A DNA stretch of 64,000 bases from Gemmatimonadota bacterium. GTDB taxonomy: Bacteria; Latescibacterota; UBA2968; UBA8231. Below are positions 15,916 to 24,713 of this stretch, in pieces. Each line of letters begins with the position of its first letter. The stretch's first letter is position 1. The stretch lies in the NCBI GenBank assembly GCA_018673255.1, contig JABHDC010000065.1:1-64000 (forward strand), in the 5' to 3' direction. The translations under genes were made by a program, and so were the position numbers. The notes under the pieces are model-generated. The model was not told the DNA's origin, did not search any database, and saw only the letters and a list, made by a program, of their open reading frames with translations.

Positions 15916-17016
15916 ATGAGTGACCTGAGTTTTCCGACCTACGAAAACATCGGGCTGCGGCCATTGATCAACTGCCGTGGCACGTACACGATCGTCAGTG
16001 GCTCTGTCATGCTGCCGGAGGTCCGCGCTGCCATGGTGGAGGCCTCCAGGCGTTATGTGCATCTGGATGAGTTGCACGACGCGGTCGGGCGCCGGATCGC
16101 CGAACTGATGCAGTGTGAATGGGGGATGGTGACCAATGGTTGCGCCGCCGCCCTGTGTCAGATCACGGCTGCGGCAGTGGCCGGGACAGATCCGGAGAAG
16201 ATGGCCCGCTTGCCGGACACGAGCGGAATGCCTGACGAAGTGATCGTCCAGAAGAGCCATCGTCATGTGTACGACCATGCTGTGCGCATGGTGGGTGTCA
16301 AGTTGATCGAAGTCGAGACCCGGGCCGAGATGGAGGCTGCGATCAGTGCTCGAACGGCATTGCTGCTGATCTTCGGTGATGCCGCCGAGCGGGGGAAGGT
16401 CAGCGTGGCACAGATGGCTGAGATCGGTAAGACCTACGAGATTCCCACCCTTGTCGATGCAGCCGCCGAGCGACCGGATGTTCCCAACTGGTATCTGGAG
16501 GCCGGTGTCGATGCCGTCGGCTACAGTGGCGGAAAGTGTCTTCGAGGGCCGCAATCCTCAGGACTCGTTCTGGGGAACAAACAGCTGTTGCAGGCAGCCT
16601 TCCTCAATGGCGCACCGCATCACGCCCTGGCACGACCGATGAAGGCGAGTAAGGAAGAAGTGATGGCCTTGCTCGCGGCAGTCGAAATGTGGGTTCGGCG
16701 AGATCACGAGGCAGAGTGGAAAGAGTGGGAGCGTCGTCTGCAGGTCATCGAGGACGCTGTGGCAGATGTCGAGTCGATCACCTTCTCGCGACACGTGCCC
16801 GAGCGGTCGAATGTCTCACCGGTGATGCATGTGGATTGGGATGCAGAGAAGGTGGGTCACACCAGTGCCGAGGTGGCTGCGGCACTTTCTGAAGGTGAAC
16901 CACGCATCGAAGTCTTCCATCACGCGACGGGGGTGTCCTTCAATCCCTACATGATGGAAGAGGGAGACGACAGTCTCGTCGCCCCACGTCTACGCGAAAT
17001 ACTTACAACTCGGTGA
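15916..17016 (+). CDS. SelA-like PLP enzyme (D-glucosaminate-6-phosphate ammonia-lyase/DgaE-like family)
   Basis: A 366-residue protein of the selenocysteine synthase-like fold. It starts PTYENIGLRPLINCRGTYT (compare r.viNa.Gt.T) and has an EWGMVTNGCAAALCQITAA cofactor loop, LVDAAAE with the PLP Asp, and GYSGGKCLRGPQSSGLVLG with the Schiff-base Lys. It is shorter than true SelA (about 460) and lacks the N-terminal tRNA-binding extension. Together with the absence of selB and tRNA-Sec nearby, this favours a metabolic lyase or racemase, as in DgaE, over selenocysteine synthesis. The ATG at 15916 has GGAG upstream and matches the family start. The small beta protein at 17034 follows at once. Exact substrate unknown. 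Confidence 0.82.
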   Translation: MSDLSFPTYENIGLRPLINCRGTYTIVSGSVMLPEVRAAMVEASRRYVHLDELHDAVGRRIAELMQCEWGMVTNGCAAALCQITAAAVAGTDPEKMARLPDTSGMPDEVIVQKSHRHVYDHAVRMVGVKLIEVETRAEMEAAISARTALLLIFGDAAERGKVSVAQMAEIGKTYEIPTLVDAAAERPDVPNWYLEAGVDAVGYSGGKCLRGPQSSGLVLGNKQLLQAAFLNGAPHHALARPMKASKEEVMALLAAVEMWVRRDHEAEWKEWERRLQVIEDAVADVESITFSRHVPERSNVSPVMHVDWDAEKVGHTSAEVAAALSEGEPRIEVFHHATGVSFNPYMMEEGDDSLVAPRLREILTTR

Positions 17017-17033
17017 GGCGGGGAGGACCAGAC

Positions 17034-17336
17034 ATGTCGATCGATGGCAATTGGAGTGTTGAATTGGAGTTTCTGCGTGGCCACGCCCGGCACGCGTTGT
17101 GTCTCACGCAGGAAGGCAACGACCTGCGGGGACGCTACAGAACGCAATTTGGCGAGCAGGAGATCACCGGCCATATCGACGGAGATCGCATTGAACTGCG
17201 CTCATCCGTCCACTATGAGCACTGCGGTACGGGTTATCAGTTCAGTGGCCGTATCGACGGTGACCGGATGGAAGGCACTCTGGGCCTTGGCGAATACTGG
17301 ACCGCGACATGGTCTGCCACGCGGCATGAGGCCTGA
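17034..17336 (+). CDS. Small beta-rich protein linked to the SelA-like enzyme
   Basis: A 100-residue protein with no cysteine pair motif, signal peptide or membrane helix. It is made of alternating short beta strands and Gly-Asp turns: LTQEGNDLRGRYRT, GHIDGDRIELRSSVHYE, FSGRIDGDRMEGTLGLGEYW. The repeated GxIDGDR motif suggests a small beta-sandwich or barrel. The ATG at 17034 has GGGAGG eight bases upstream and lies 17 bases after the SelA-like stop, so it is the last gene of that operon. From memory, similar domains accompany SelA-like lyases in other bacteria; this was not checked. It may be an accessory or substrate-binding subunit. Function unknown. Confidence 0.75.
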   Translation: MSIDGNWSVELEFLRGHARHALCLTQEGNDLRGRYRTQFGEQEITGHIDGDRIELRSSVHYEHCGTGYQFSGRIDGDRMEGTLGLGEYWTATWSATRHEA

Positions 17337-17366
17337 GACACACGAGCCTGAGTGATGCGGAAATGC

Positions 17367-17981
17367 TCAGGAAGGCAGACCTGATTGGGCGGCCAGATAC
17401 GCTGTGATGGCTGCGTCGTAGCGGGACGTCTGACGATAGACTTCGACGGCCAGTCGTTGTCCGTACGTCGAGTCGATATGACCGTCGTCGGCGCGCAATC
17501 GTTCGATGGTTTCCGCGTATTGGGCGGGTGAACTCACGACGTAGAGGGCCCGGGAATTCTTTGCCGCTGACCGCAGCATCGTAGGGCCCCCGATGTCGAT
17601 ATTCTCTACGGCCTCTTCGAGTGTGCAACCCGGCTTTGAAATGGTTTGCTCGAAGGGGTAGAGGTTGACGCAGACCAGGTCGATCAGTTCGATGCCATGT
17701 TCAGCAATGGTGGCCATGTGCGCTTCGTCGTCGCGTCGCGCCAACAGGCCGCCATGGATGACCGGGTGCAATGTCTTCACACGGCCATCGAGCATCTCCG
17801 GGAATCCAGTGACCTCGGCTACATCCGTGACCTCAACACCGGCTTCGCGGATGGCGCGCGCAGTGCCACCCGTGCTCAGGATCTGCACACCCAATTCCTG
17901 CAGACCTGAAACGAACGTGTCCAAACCACTCTTGTCCCAGACGCTGACGAGCGCCCGCCTGACCTTGATCTGCTGACTCAT
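17367..17981 (-). CDS. purH: Stand-alone IMP cyclohydrolase (N-terminal domain of PurH only)
   Basis: A 204-residue protein that matches the N-terminal half of bifunctional PurH from end to end: RRALVSVWDKSGL, ILSTGGTARAIREAG, GFPEMLDGRVKTLHP, HGGLLARR, VNLYPFEQT and ENIDIGGPTMLRSAAKN. This domain closes FAICAR to IMP, the last purine step. The protein ends with a stop where the domain normally ends (YDAAITAYLAAQSG); the roughly 320-residue AICAR transformylase domain is absent, and no remnant is visible downstream, where the next gene is on the other strand. It therefore looks like a genuine single-domain enzyme, not a frameshifted PurH. A separate AICAR transformylase must exist elsewhere. 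Only 60 bases separate it from the divergent cca gene. Confidence 0.9.
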   Translation of the reverse strand: MSQQIKVRRALVSVWDKSGLDTFVSGLQELGVQILSTGGTARAIREAGVEVTDVAEVTGFPEMLDGRVKTLHPVIHGGLLARRDDEAHMATIAEHGIELIDLVCVNLYPFEQTISKPGCTLEEAVENIDIGGPTMLRSAAKNSRALYVVSSPAQYAETIERLRADDGHIDSTYGQRLAVEVYRQTSRYDAAITAYLAAQSGLPS

Positions 17982-18041
17982 GTTCCTCTCTCGCTGTGTG
18001 TGTGCCTCCCCGTAGCTAGACCCTCGGCGTGAATCCTGTCA

Positions 18042-19448
18042 ATGGCTGCAGTGAATCCAGAATCTCTCGACCCTCCCGCGGGGTCTCCCTTGGCTGAGTC
18101 CACAGGCCGGTCGATCGACCGGTTCATCGACTCAGGTGCCCGTCGTCTGGGCAAGATCTTGCTTGATGCCGGTCACCGTGCCCTGCTGGCCGGAGGTTGT
18201 GTTCGCGACCTGATGTTGGGAAGGACACCGAAGGACTGGGATCTGGTCACCGATGCCACCAGTGAGCAGATGACATCGCTCTTCGAGCGCACTGTGGATA
18301 TCGGTGGCAGGCGTTACGGGATCCTGCAGGTCCACCTGGCAGAAGGGACCTACGAGGTCGCTCGGTTGCGTCGGGAAGAGGACTACAGCGATGGCCGACG
18401 TCCGGATGAGGTCGTGTATACACACGACCCGGCAGAGGATGCGATCCGTCGCGATTTCACGGTGAATGGCATGATGTACGATCTGGCCACGAATCAGATC
18501 GTCGATGTCGTTGGTGGCCAGGCTGACCTGCGCGATGGGGTGATCCGGGCGATCGGCGATCCGCCTCGCCGCTTCGGTGAGGATCATCTGCGCCTCTTGC
18601 GGGCGGTCCGATTCGCTGCCCGCCTCGGATTCGACATCGAACCCATGACCTGGCAGGCGATCATTGATGCTGCTCCACAGATCCAGGTCATCAGTGCGGA
18701 ACGGGTCCGCGACGAATTGACGCTCATCCTCACCCAGGGCGGGGCAGTGTGTGGGTTCAGCCTGCTTCTGGACAGTGGCCTTCTTCAACACATCCTGCCC
18801 GAGGTGGCGGCCCTGAAAGACGTGGCGCAGCCACCCGAACATCATCCGGAGGGTGACGTATGGGAGCACGTCCTGTTGATGCTGGCCGAGGTCGACAAGC
18901 AGGCTGATCCAGATGTGGCTCTGGCCTGGAGTGTCCTGCTGCACGACATCGGCAAGCCGCCCACCTTCACGGTCAGCGATCGGATTCGCTTCCACGGGCA
19001 TGACGCACTGGGCGCCGAGATGGCAGATCGAATCGGTCGTCGTCTACGCATGTCGAATGACCTGCGCCGTCGGATCGTCGAGTTGACCCGGCACCACATG
19101 CGATTCCACAATGCACCGAAGATGCGCACAGCCAAGCTACGGCGATTTCTGCTGGAGGCGTATTTCCCACAACTGCTCGAACTACACCGAATCGACTGCG
19201 TCGGCTGTCACGGCAAGCTCGACATCTACGACTTCTGCCGGCTTGAGCAGGACGAACTGGCGACACTGGAGGCGGTCGCTTCTCCAGCGCGTCTGATCAA
19301 TGGGGATGATCTGATCGCTCTGGGATATGCCCCTGGCAGAGCATTCGCCGGCATGCTGGAGTGGGTCGAGGATGAACGGGTGGAGGGCCGTCTGCACGAC
19401 AGGGCGGCGGCCCTGGCAGCGATCAGGAGGCAGTTTCCGCTGGCCTGA
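18042..19448 (+). CDS. cca: CCA-adding tRNA nucleotidyltransferase with HD domain
   Basis: A 468-residue class II nucleotidyltransferase. The head motif ALLAGGCVRDLMLGRTPKDW, then DLVTDAT, holds the two metal-binding Asp residues. It is followed by RRDFTVNGMMYD, GDPPRRFGEDHLRLLRAVRFAAR (base-recognition region), and an HD phosphohydrolase domain (LLHDIGKPPTF, FHGHDALGAEMA, RHHMRFHN). The enzyme adds or repairs the CCA end of tRNAs. The HD domain occurs in E. coli Cca and in many poly(A) polymerase-like relatives; without the nearby tRNA context, poly(A) polymerase cannot be fully excluded. The last 26 bases overlap the end of the convergent methyltransferase/MTHFR gene. Confidence 0.9.
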   Translation: MAAVNPESLDPPAGSPLAESTGRSIDRFIDSGARRLGKILLDAGHRALLAGGCVRDLMLGRTPKDWDLVTDATSEQMTSLFERTVDIGGRRYGILQVHLAEGTYEVARLRREEDYSDGRRPDEVVYTHDPAEDAIRRDFTVNGMMYDLATNQIVDVVGGQADLRDGVIRAIGDPPRRFGEDHLRLLRAVRFAARLGFDIEPMTWQAIIDAAPQIQVISAERVRDELTLILTQGGAVCGFSLLLDSGLLQHILPEVAALKDVAQPPEHHPEGDVWEHVLLMLAEVDKQADPDVALAWSVLLHDIGKPPTFTVSDRIRFHGHDALGAEMADRIGRRLRMSNDLRRRIVELTRHHMRFHNAPKMRTAKLRRFLLEAYFPQLLELHRIDCVGCHGKLDIYDFCRLEQDELATLEAVASPARLINGDDLIALGYAPGRAFAGMLEWVEDERVEGRLHDRAAALAAIRRQFPLA

Positions 19449-21339
19449 CTTCGAGCCCTTCAGCCAGAACGTCGATGATAGGTGCGTGGGACGCCGGTGA
19501 CATGAGGTAGACGCCGGCCCAGCCATCCGCCCGGATGTGGGCAATCTGTTCGGCTGCCATCTGGCGGCCGATCGCGGCCTGTGTGTCGCGATCTTCGCTG
19601 GCCCCGAATCGATCCAGCACCTGCTGTGGCACGACGACCCCCGGTACATCGCGCATGCGCAATGCATGCTCGAGGCTCGTCAGGATGAGGACGCCAATCA
19701 GTACCGGTATCTGCTGTCGTATGGAATCCAATGCCTTCAGGGGTTCCCAGCGGAAGGCGGGTTGAGTCAGGATATAGTCCGCTCCGGCTTCGATCTTGCG
19801 CTCGAGTTTGGCGATCTCCGCCTGAGGATCGAGGGCCTCCGGCTCGAAGCCGGTACCGATGGTGAAGCGTGTGCGCGGATCGCTGTGTTTGCCGAGGGGG
19901 TGGCCGCCGAAGTCGACGCCGGCATTCAGGCCATTGTGGACCAGATGGATCAGGTCGACGGAGGTCAGGTCGAAGACCGCCGTTGATGGCGGGTAGCTCG
20001 GTGCCATCTTCGGTGGATCACCGGTCACGAGAATCACATTGTGGATTCCGTTGGCCCAGTAACCGACCAGGCGTGCCTGCAAACCCATCGTATTCACATC
20101 ACGACTGGTGAAGTGGGGGATGAACTCCAGAGCGTCTTCGCCGGCTCGCCAACCCAGTCTCTGCCGCAAGACATGGACGAAGTCACCCGGTGGCATCAGG
20201 GGGATGCCGCGCGATCCATCGGTGATATCCAGTGCATCGGCCAGGCCGCTGGCTGCCAGCTTGCCGACGAAGTCGATCTTGTTCTGCAGCAGTTTCGGCG
20301 CCGTGCCCCGGGCCGGCAGGATCTCGACACTGACGGCAAATTCGGCTTCGGCCAGTTTGCGCGAGAATTCACCATTCGTTCGTGTGATCGATGCATCGAC
20401 CGGTTGCCGCTCGGCCGGACCGCCCACGGCCACGGCTGCCGAATGTGTCGAGTGGCCCGCCAGATAGTTGTGCATCTCCCAGATGTGGCGGGGGTGGATC
20501 TCACAGCATCCGCCCACGAGCCGGGCGCCACGCTGGGTCATGGTGCGCGCCCAGCGTCCCATGAATTCGGGATTGACGCGGGTCATGTAGCGATTGCCGA
20601 TATGCTGGAAACCACCCGCATTCGGCATGGCGGACAACTGGATCTGCGATGACCTGACCGCCTCCAGATCGGCGGCCTGTTCCATGAACTGTTCGGCATC
20701 CCACGGCGTGCAGCAGTTCACACCCACGACGGCAGCGCCTCCGGCGAGGGCGGCTTTCACGAGGTCGGCGGGTGTCGTCGACCAGCCCTCGACGCCGTTC
20801 TCTATGGCCATCTGGGCAATCACCGGCGGATGCTCAATGTCCTTGAGAATGCCCAGAACATGCCGCAGCGACGTCAGGTCGCGGAAGGTCTCCAACAGGA
20901 TTGCATCAGCACTGGCGGCGGCTGTCAGTTGTTCGCGGTAGGCATCGCGCGTCGCATCATTGTCGTCCAGTTGGCGAGTGGCCGGTCCGACGGAAGCCAG
21001 CACGAATGCCTCTTCGCCTCCTTCGCTGGCCCGATACTCTGCGGCCACCTCGCGGGCAACACGGACTGCCGCCTGATTCAGTTCGACGACACGTTCCGCC
21101 ATGCCATCCACAGCAAGGCAATCGCGGTTGGCGGCAAAGGTATTCGTCGTCAGGCACTGGCTGCCGGCACGCAGGTAGCCGAGATAGACGTCACGGATGA
21201 CTTCCGGGCGATCGCTGCTGAAAGACTCGTAGACGTGATTCGGCTCGGACAACCTGCCTGTGAGCTCGAAGATGTACGAACCCATGGCACCGTCGGCGAG
21301 CAAAGGACCCGCACTTAGGGCATCGAGAAAGCGACTCAT
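19423..21339 (-). CDS. Bifunctional homocysteine S-methyltransferase / 5,10-methylenetetrahydrofolate reductase
   Basis: A 638-residue fusion. Residues about 1-310 are a Hcy-binding domain (LLADGAMGSYIFELTG, TNTFAANR) with the zinc-binding cysteines in GVNCCTPWD and GGCCEIHP. Residues about 325-630 are a MetF-like reductase barrel (FAVSVEILPARG, LDITDGSRGIPLMP, ILVTGDPPKM, GADYILTQPAF). The same order is found in Bacillus YitJ. It lacks the folate, B12-binding and activation domains of full MetH, so it either transfers methyl groups from S-methylmethionine-type donors or works with a separate MetH C-terminal part. The gene begins 133 bases from the divergent sulfatase. Family assignment is firm, the methyl donor is inferred. 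Confidence 0.92.
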   Translation of the reverse strand: MSRFLDALSAGPLLADGAMGSYIFELTGRLSEPNHVYESFSSDRPEVIRDVYLGYLRAGSQCLTTNTFAANRDCLAVDGMAERVVELNQAAVRVAREVAAEYRASEGGEEAFVLASVGPATRQLDDNDATRDAYREQLTAAASADAILLETFRDLTSLRHVLGILKDIEHPPVIAQMAIENGVEGWSTTPADLVKAALAGGAAVVGVNCCTPWDAEQFMEQAADLEAVRSSQIQLSAMPNAGGFQHIGNRYMTRVNPEFMGRWARTMTQRGARLVGGCCEIHPRHIWEMHNYLAGHSTHSAAVAVGGPAERQPVDASITRTNGEFSRKLAEAEFAVSVEILPARGTAPKLLQNKIDFVGKLAASGLADALDITDGSRGIPLMPPGDFVHVLRQRLGWRAGEDALEFIPHFTSRDVNTMGLQARLVGYWANGIHNVILVTGDPPKMAPSYPPSTAVFDLTSVDLIHLVHNGLNAGVDFGGHPLGKHSDPRTRFTIGTGFEPEALDPQAEIAKLERKIEAGADYILTQPAFRWEPLKALDSIRQQIPVLIGVLILTSLEHALRMRDVPGVVVPQQVLDRFGASEDRDTQAAIGRQMAAEQIAHIRADGWAGVYLMSPASHAPIIDVLAEGLEVRPAETAS

Positions 21340-21472
21340 GCAGTGAAGAAGACTTTGTCAGAGGTTTGCAGGGGCGGATGAGTGGTTGCCCACTGCTTGA
21401 GGCGAACATAACATTGGCGCCGCTCTCCCACCAATCAATCTGAGGTCTACTCCTCTGACGGAAAGTCAAATC

Positions 21473-22966
21473 TTGGCGTCGAAGCGACCCCCAAACATTC
21501 TGTGGGTGTGCACCGACCAGCAGCGATTCGACACGATCGGTGCTCTAGGTAACCGACACGTATCCACCCCCGTTGTCGATCAACTGGTCGAAAGGGGAAC
21601 GTGTTTCACTCATGCCTATTGCCAGAGCCCCATCTGCACACCGAGTCGTGCCAGTTTCCTCACCGGCATGTATCCGAGTGCCGTACACGTCATGGGCAAT
21701 GGCAATGAGTGTTTTCCCGATTCGGCGCCGCCCCTGGTCTCGCGCCTGCTGGCTGATGCCGGATACGACTGTGGTCTGGTCGGGAAATTGCATCTGGCCA
21801 GTGCGTTTGGCCGCGTTGAGCCGCGGACCGACGATGGATACGGATTCTGGAAATACAGCCACGCCCCTCGTGATGACTGGCCCGAGGGGCACGACTATGC
21901 CGACTGGGTGCGGCAGCAGGGCGCGGATCTTGGTGAACTGACTCGTCACAGCGACGGGGTGCCTGCGCCACTGCACCAGTCGACGTGGTGTGCCGAGATG
22001 GCGCGCCAGTTCATGGGCGCGCCGCGGCCAGATGATCAGCCCTGGATGCTGAGCGTGAACATCTACGACCCCCATCCGCCTTTCAATCCACCGGCCGAAT
22101 ACCGCGCGATGTTCGACGCGGCGGCCATGCCGGGACCGCACTTTCGCGACAGCGATCTGGCGCACCAACGCTGGCTCGAGGCAGCGGGGATCGATTTCCA
22201 GTCGAAGGTGGCTTCACCGCATGAACTGGATATCAGGAATCCCGTCGTGCCGGCCAGTCCCAGGCAGGGCGGGGGAGAAGAAGATTCGGTGGCCGTGGGC
22301 GCGGATGTGGCTCAGAGACGGGATGCCGCGACGTTGCAGGCCGCCTACTACGCAATGATCAAGCTCATCGACGATAGCCTCGGTCAGATGCTGGCGGCGC
22401 TGCAACAAAGTGGCCAACGACGGGATACGATTGTCCTGTTCACGAGCGATCACGGTGAGACCCTCGGAGATCACGGGCTGATCGCCAAGGGGTGCCGCTT
22501 CTACGAAGGGCTGGTTCGTGTGCCTCTCGTCTTTCATGCACCGGAGCTGGTGCGTCAGGGGGTCGTCGACGACAGCCTCGTCGAACTCACGGATCTGGCC
22601 CCGACCCTGCTGGATCTGGCCGGTGTCGATATTCCCCAACACATGCAGGGCCGCAGTCTCGCAACACGATTGGCTCATGAAGGGGAATGCACGCATCGAG
22701 ATTTCGTTCGTTGTGAATACTACGATGCGCTGGACGAACCGGATGGTACCCTGGCCACGATGTTCCGCGATCGACGCCACAAACTCGTCGTCTACCACGG
22801 CAAGAGTGTGGGCGAACTCTATGATCTGGAGCAGGATCCTCATGAGCACGAGAATCTGTGGGATGCCCCCGCCCACCAGCCCCTGAAGTTGGATCTGATG
22901 CGACGCAGCTTCGATGCATCCATGGAAGCCATGGACCGTGGTCCTCGACGCATCGGACCCATGTGA
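21473..22966 (+). CDS. Type I sulfatase
   Basis: A 497-residue alkaline-phosphatase-superfamily enzyme. It has PNILWVCTDQQRFDTIG with metal-binding Asp15, and the sulfatase signature CTPSRASFLTG whose Cys55 is the formylglycine site. Later come VLFTSDHGETLGDHGLIAKG (metal Asp/His) and a C-terminal PHEHENLW typical of the family. It should hydrolyse sulfate esters, perhaps of algal polysaccharides or choline-type esters. No N-terminal signal peptide is seen, so a cytosolic location is likely. It uses TTG as start; no ATG is available before the core motif. It overlaps fdhD (TGATG). No formylglycine-generating enzyme is in the window. Confidence 0.93.
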   Translation: MASKRPPNILWVCTDQQRFDTIGALGNRHVSTPVVDQLVERGTCFTHAYCQSPICTPSRASFLTGMYPSAVHVMGNGNECFPDSAPPLVSRLLADAGYDCGLVGKLHLASAFGRVEPRTDDGYGFWKYSHAPRDDWPEGHDYADWVRQQGADLGELTRHSDGVPAPLHQSTWCAEMARQFMGAPRPDDQPWMLSVNIYDPHPPFNPPAEYRAMFDAAAMPGPHFRDSDLAHQRWLEAAGIDFQSKVASPHELDIRNPVVPASPRQGGGEEDSVAVGADVAQRRDAATLQAAYYAMIKLIDDSLGQMLAALQQSGQRRDTIVLFTSDHGETLGDHGLIAKGCRFYEGLVRVPLVFHAPELVRQGVVDDSLVELTDLAPTLLDLAGVDIPQHMQGRSLATRLAHEGECTHRDFVRCEYYDALDEPDGTLATMFRDRRHKLVVYHGKSVGELYDLEQDPHEHENLWDAPAHQPLKLDLMRRSFDASMEAMDRGPRRIGPM

Positions 22967-23781
22967 TGGATACGCCTGATCCTTCCGTCGATCGTCGGCC
23001 GATTCATCGACTGACCCCGTCCGGGCAACCGACGGCAATAGATGACGAGATCACCATCGAGGAGCCCCTGGAGATCCGCATAGAGGATGAGCCGATTGCC
23101 GTTCTCATGCGGACACCGGGTGACGATCTGGCCCTCACAGCTGGTTTTCTGCTCACAGAAGGATTGCTGGCCGAACCGGATGACCTGGGCACCCTCGGCT
23201 ACTGCGCGACGGCACAACCGCCGAATGAGAAGAATGTGGTCGAGGCGCGTCTGACCTGTGAATTCGATCGTGGGCGTTTCAAGCGGAACTTCTACGCCAC
23301 GTCCAGTTGCGGCGTTTGCGGCAAGGCGAGTATCGACCAGCTACGGACCCAGGTGGAACCCATCACCGCACGATTTCAGCTGCCCATGGCGACGCTGTGG
23401 AAGATGTCGCAGTCATTGCGTCAGGGGCAGCAGCTGTTCGATCGAACAGGAGCCTTGCATGCGGCGGGGCTCATGGATCTGTCCGGGCGAGTGCTGCATC
23501 TGTGCGAGGATGTAGGACGCCACAATGCCGTCGACAAGCTGGTCGGTCGTTACGTTCTGGCTGGACAGCGCCCGGAGCCGCAGACGGCCCTGATGATCAG
23601 CGGACGGGCAAGTTTTGAAATTGTACAGAAAGCCTGGATGGCCGGGATCGGCCTCATTGTTGCCGTCTCCGGTCCATCGAGCCTCGCCGTAGATCTGGCC
23701 CAGGAGGCCGGCATCACCCTGGTTGGTTTTCTGCGCGAAGGCAGCGCCAATCTGTACACGCATCCCCAGCGGCTCATCTGA
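22966..23781 (+). CDS. fdhD: FdhD, formate dehydrogenase sulfur-carrier protein
   Basis: A 271-residue protein with RTPGDDLALTAGFLLTEGLL, the conserved TSSCGVCGK with Cys115 and Cys118 (sulfur transfer), TGALHAAGL (F/L-TGGvHaAaL in relatives), VGRHNAVDKLVG and GRASFEIVQKA. FdhD takes sulfur from the IscS desulfurase and puts it on the molybdenum/tungsten bis-MGD cofactor, which formate dehydrogenase needs. No formate dehydrogenase or moco genes lie in the window. The ATG overlaps the sulfatase stop, so the two are probably co-transcribed, although no functional link is obvious. The longer frame starting at 22858 simply reads the end of the sulfatase gene in another phase. Confidence 0.95.
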   Translation: MDTPDPSVDRRPIHRLTPSGQPTAIDDEITIEEPLEIRIEDEPIAVLMRTPGDDLALTAGFLLTEGLLAEPDDLGTLGYCATAQPPNEKNVVEARLTCEFDRGRFKRNFYATSSCGVCGKASIDQLRTQVEPITARFQLPMATLWKMSQSLRQGQQLFDRTGALHAAGLMDLSGRVLHLCEDVGRHNAVDKLVGRYVLAGQRPEPQTALMISGRASFEIVQKAWMAGIGLIVAVSGPSSLAVDLAQEAGITLVGFLREGSANLYTHPQRLI

Positions 23782-23834
23782 GCCGGTCCAACCGTCTGTC
23801 CAACTCAACCATCACCCAATCCGGAGATCATCGC

Positions 23835-24698
23835 ATGGCCCGTACCAAGGTCAAACCACGTCTGCGTCTGTGTGCAGCCGCCTGGACACTCACCAACTAC
23901 CCCTCCGACAAGCGTCAGTGGTCGATGGACACCAAGGTCCGCAAGGCGAAGGAAGCGGGCTTCGAGGGATTCTCTGCCGGTGCAGCGCCCGATATCGTTG
24001 CCGCCGTGCGAAAGCACGATATGGCACTTGTGGGTGGTGTCGACGTGGGAGCGGTGAAAGATGCCAAACCGAAGATGCGTGCTTTCGCCGAGGCCGGCGC
24101 TATTCATGTGAATGTGCAGTTGTGCGATCACGATACACCGACTGCGAAGGCTGTTCCCGTCGCTCACGCCGTGATGAAGGCCGGCGATGAACTCGGCATC
24201 AAACCCGCCATCGAGTGGCATCGTGACACCTGCACTGAGACGCCCGAGAAGGGCTTGGCCCTCGCCTCAGCCTACGAAAAGCGCTACGGGAAGAAACTGC
24301 GGACGAACTTCGATCATTCCCATCCGGCCATCGTCAAGCAGGTTCGGCCACCTGACTTCGCCAGTCGCCTGTTGGTTCGCAAGGACCTGCTGCGCATGAG
24401 TGACCTCATCCACTTTCGCACGTTCACCGGCAGTCACTGTCAGACGCCGATAACCAATGGTCGCGGAAAACTCGATGGAGACTTCGTTACCTGGCGAGAT
24501 CACTTCTGTCGGCCCGCACTGGAAGCCTGGCTTTCCGGGGCAAAATCCGGCCGCGAGTTGTGGGCCGTCATCGAGTTGGGTCCGCTGGGGTCAGGTTATG
24601 CTCTGGAATGTTTCCCTGACGTGTGGAAAGATGCCTGCCGGGCGCGGGAAGAGATCGAGACCATCTGGCGCAGCTTGCTGCGCAAGTGGAAGGGGTAG
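23835..24698 (+). CDS. Sugar phosphate isomerase/epimerase-like TIM-barrel protein
   Basis: A 287-residue protein. The pattern of short beta strands (RLRLCAAAWTL, FEGFSAGAA, MALVGGVDVG, IHVNVQLCDHD, IKPAIEWHRDTCTETPEK, LRTNFDHSHPAI, IHFRTF) fits the xylose isomerase-like/AP endonuclease 2 barrel. Candidate metal ligands are Glu in AIEWHRD, Asp/His in NFDHSH, and His in LIHFRTFTGSH. Such proteins isomerise or epimerise sugars or inositol derivatives. It follows fdhD by 53 bases and ends at a hairpin terminator. The substrate is unknown, and the length (about 280) suits the family. Confidence 0.75.
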   Translation: MARTKVKPRLRLCAAAWTLTNYPSDKRQWSMDTKVRKAKEAGFEGFSAGAAPDIVAAVRKHDMALVGGVDVGAVKDAKPKMRAFAEAGAIHVNVQLCDHDTPTAKAVPVAHAVMKAGDELGIKPAIEWHRDTCTETPEKGLALASAYEKRYGKKLRTNFDHSHPAIVKQVRPPDFASRLLVRKDLLRMSDLIHFRTFTGSHCQTPITNGRGKLDGDFVTWRDHFCRPALEAWLSGAKSGRELWAVIELGPLGSGYALECFPDVWKDACRAREEIETIWRSLLRKWKG

Positions 24699-24713
24699 GC
24701 CCGCAGGAATAAC

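Noticed and set aside
15916..17016. Selenocysteine synthase (SelA) for a selenoprotein pathway
   Set aside because: The protein is about 100 residues too short, lacks the N-terminal tRNA-binding region, and no selB, selD or tRNA-Sec is in the window; a metabolic SelA-like enzyme is more likely.
17347..17371. Hairpin CCTGAG...CTCAGG as terminator between the small beta gene and purH
   Set aside because: Only six pairs with a 13-base loop and no T-run; too weak to list.
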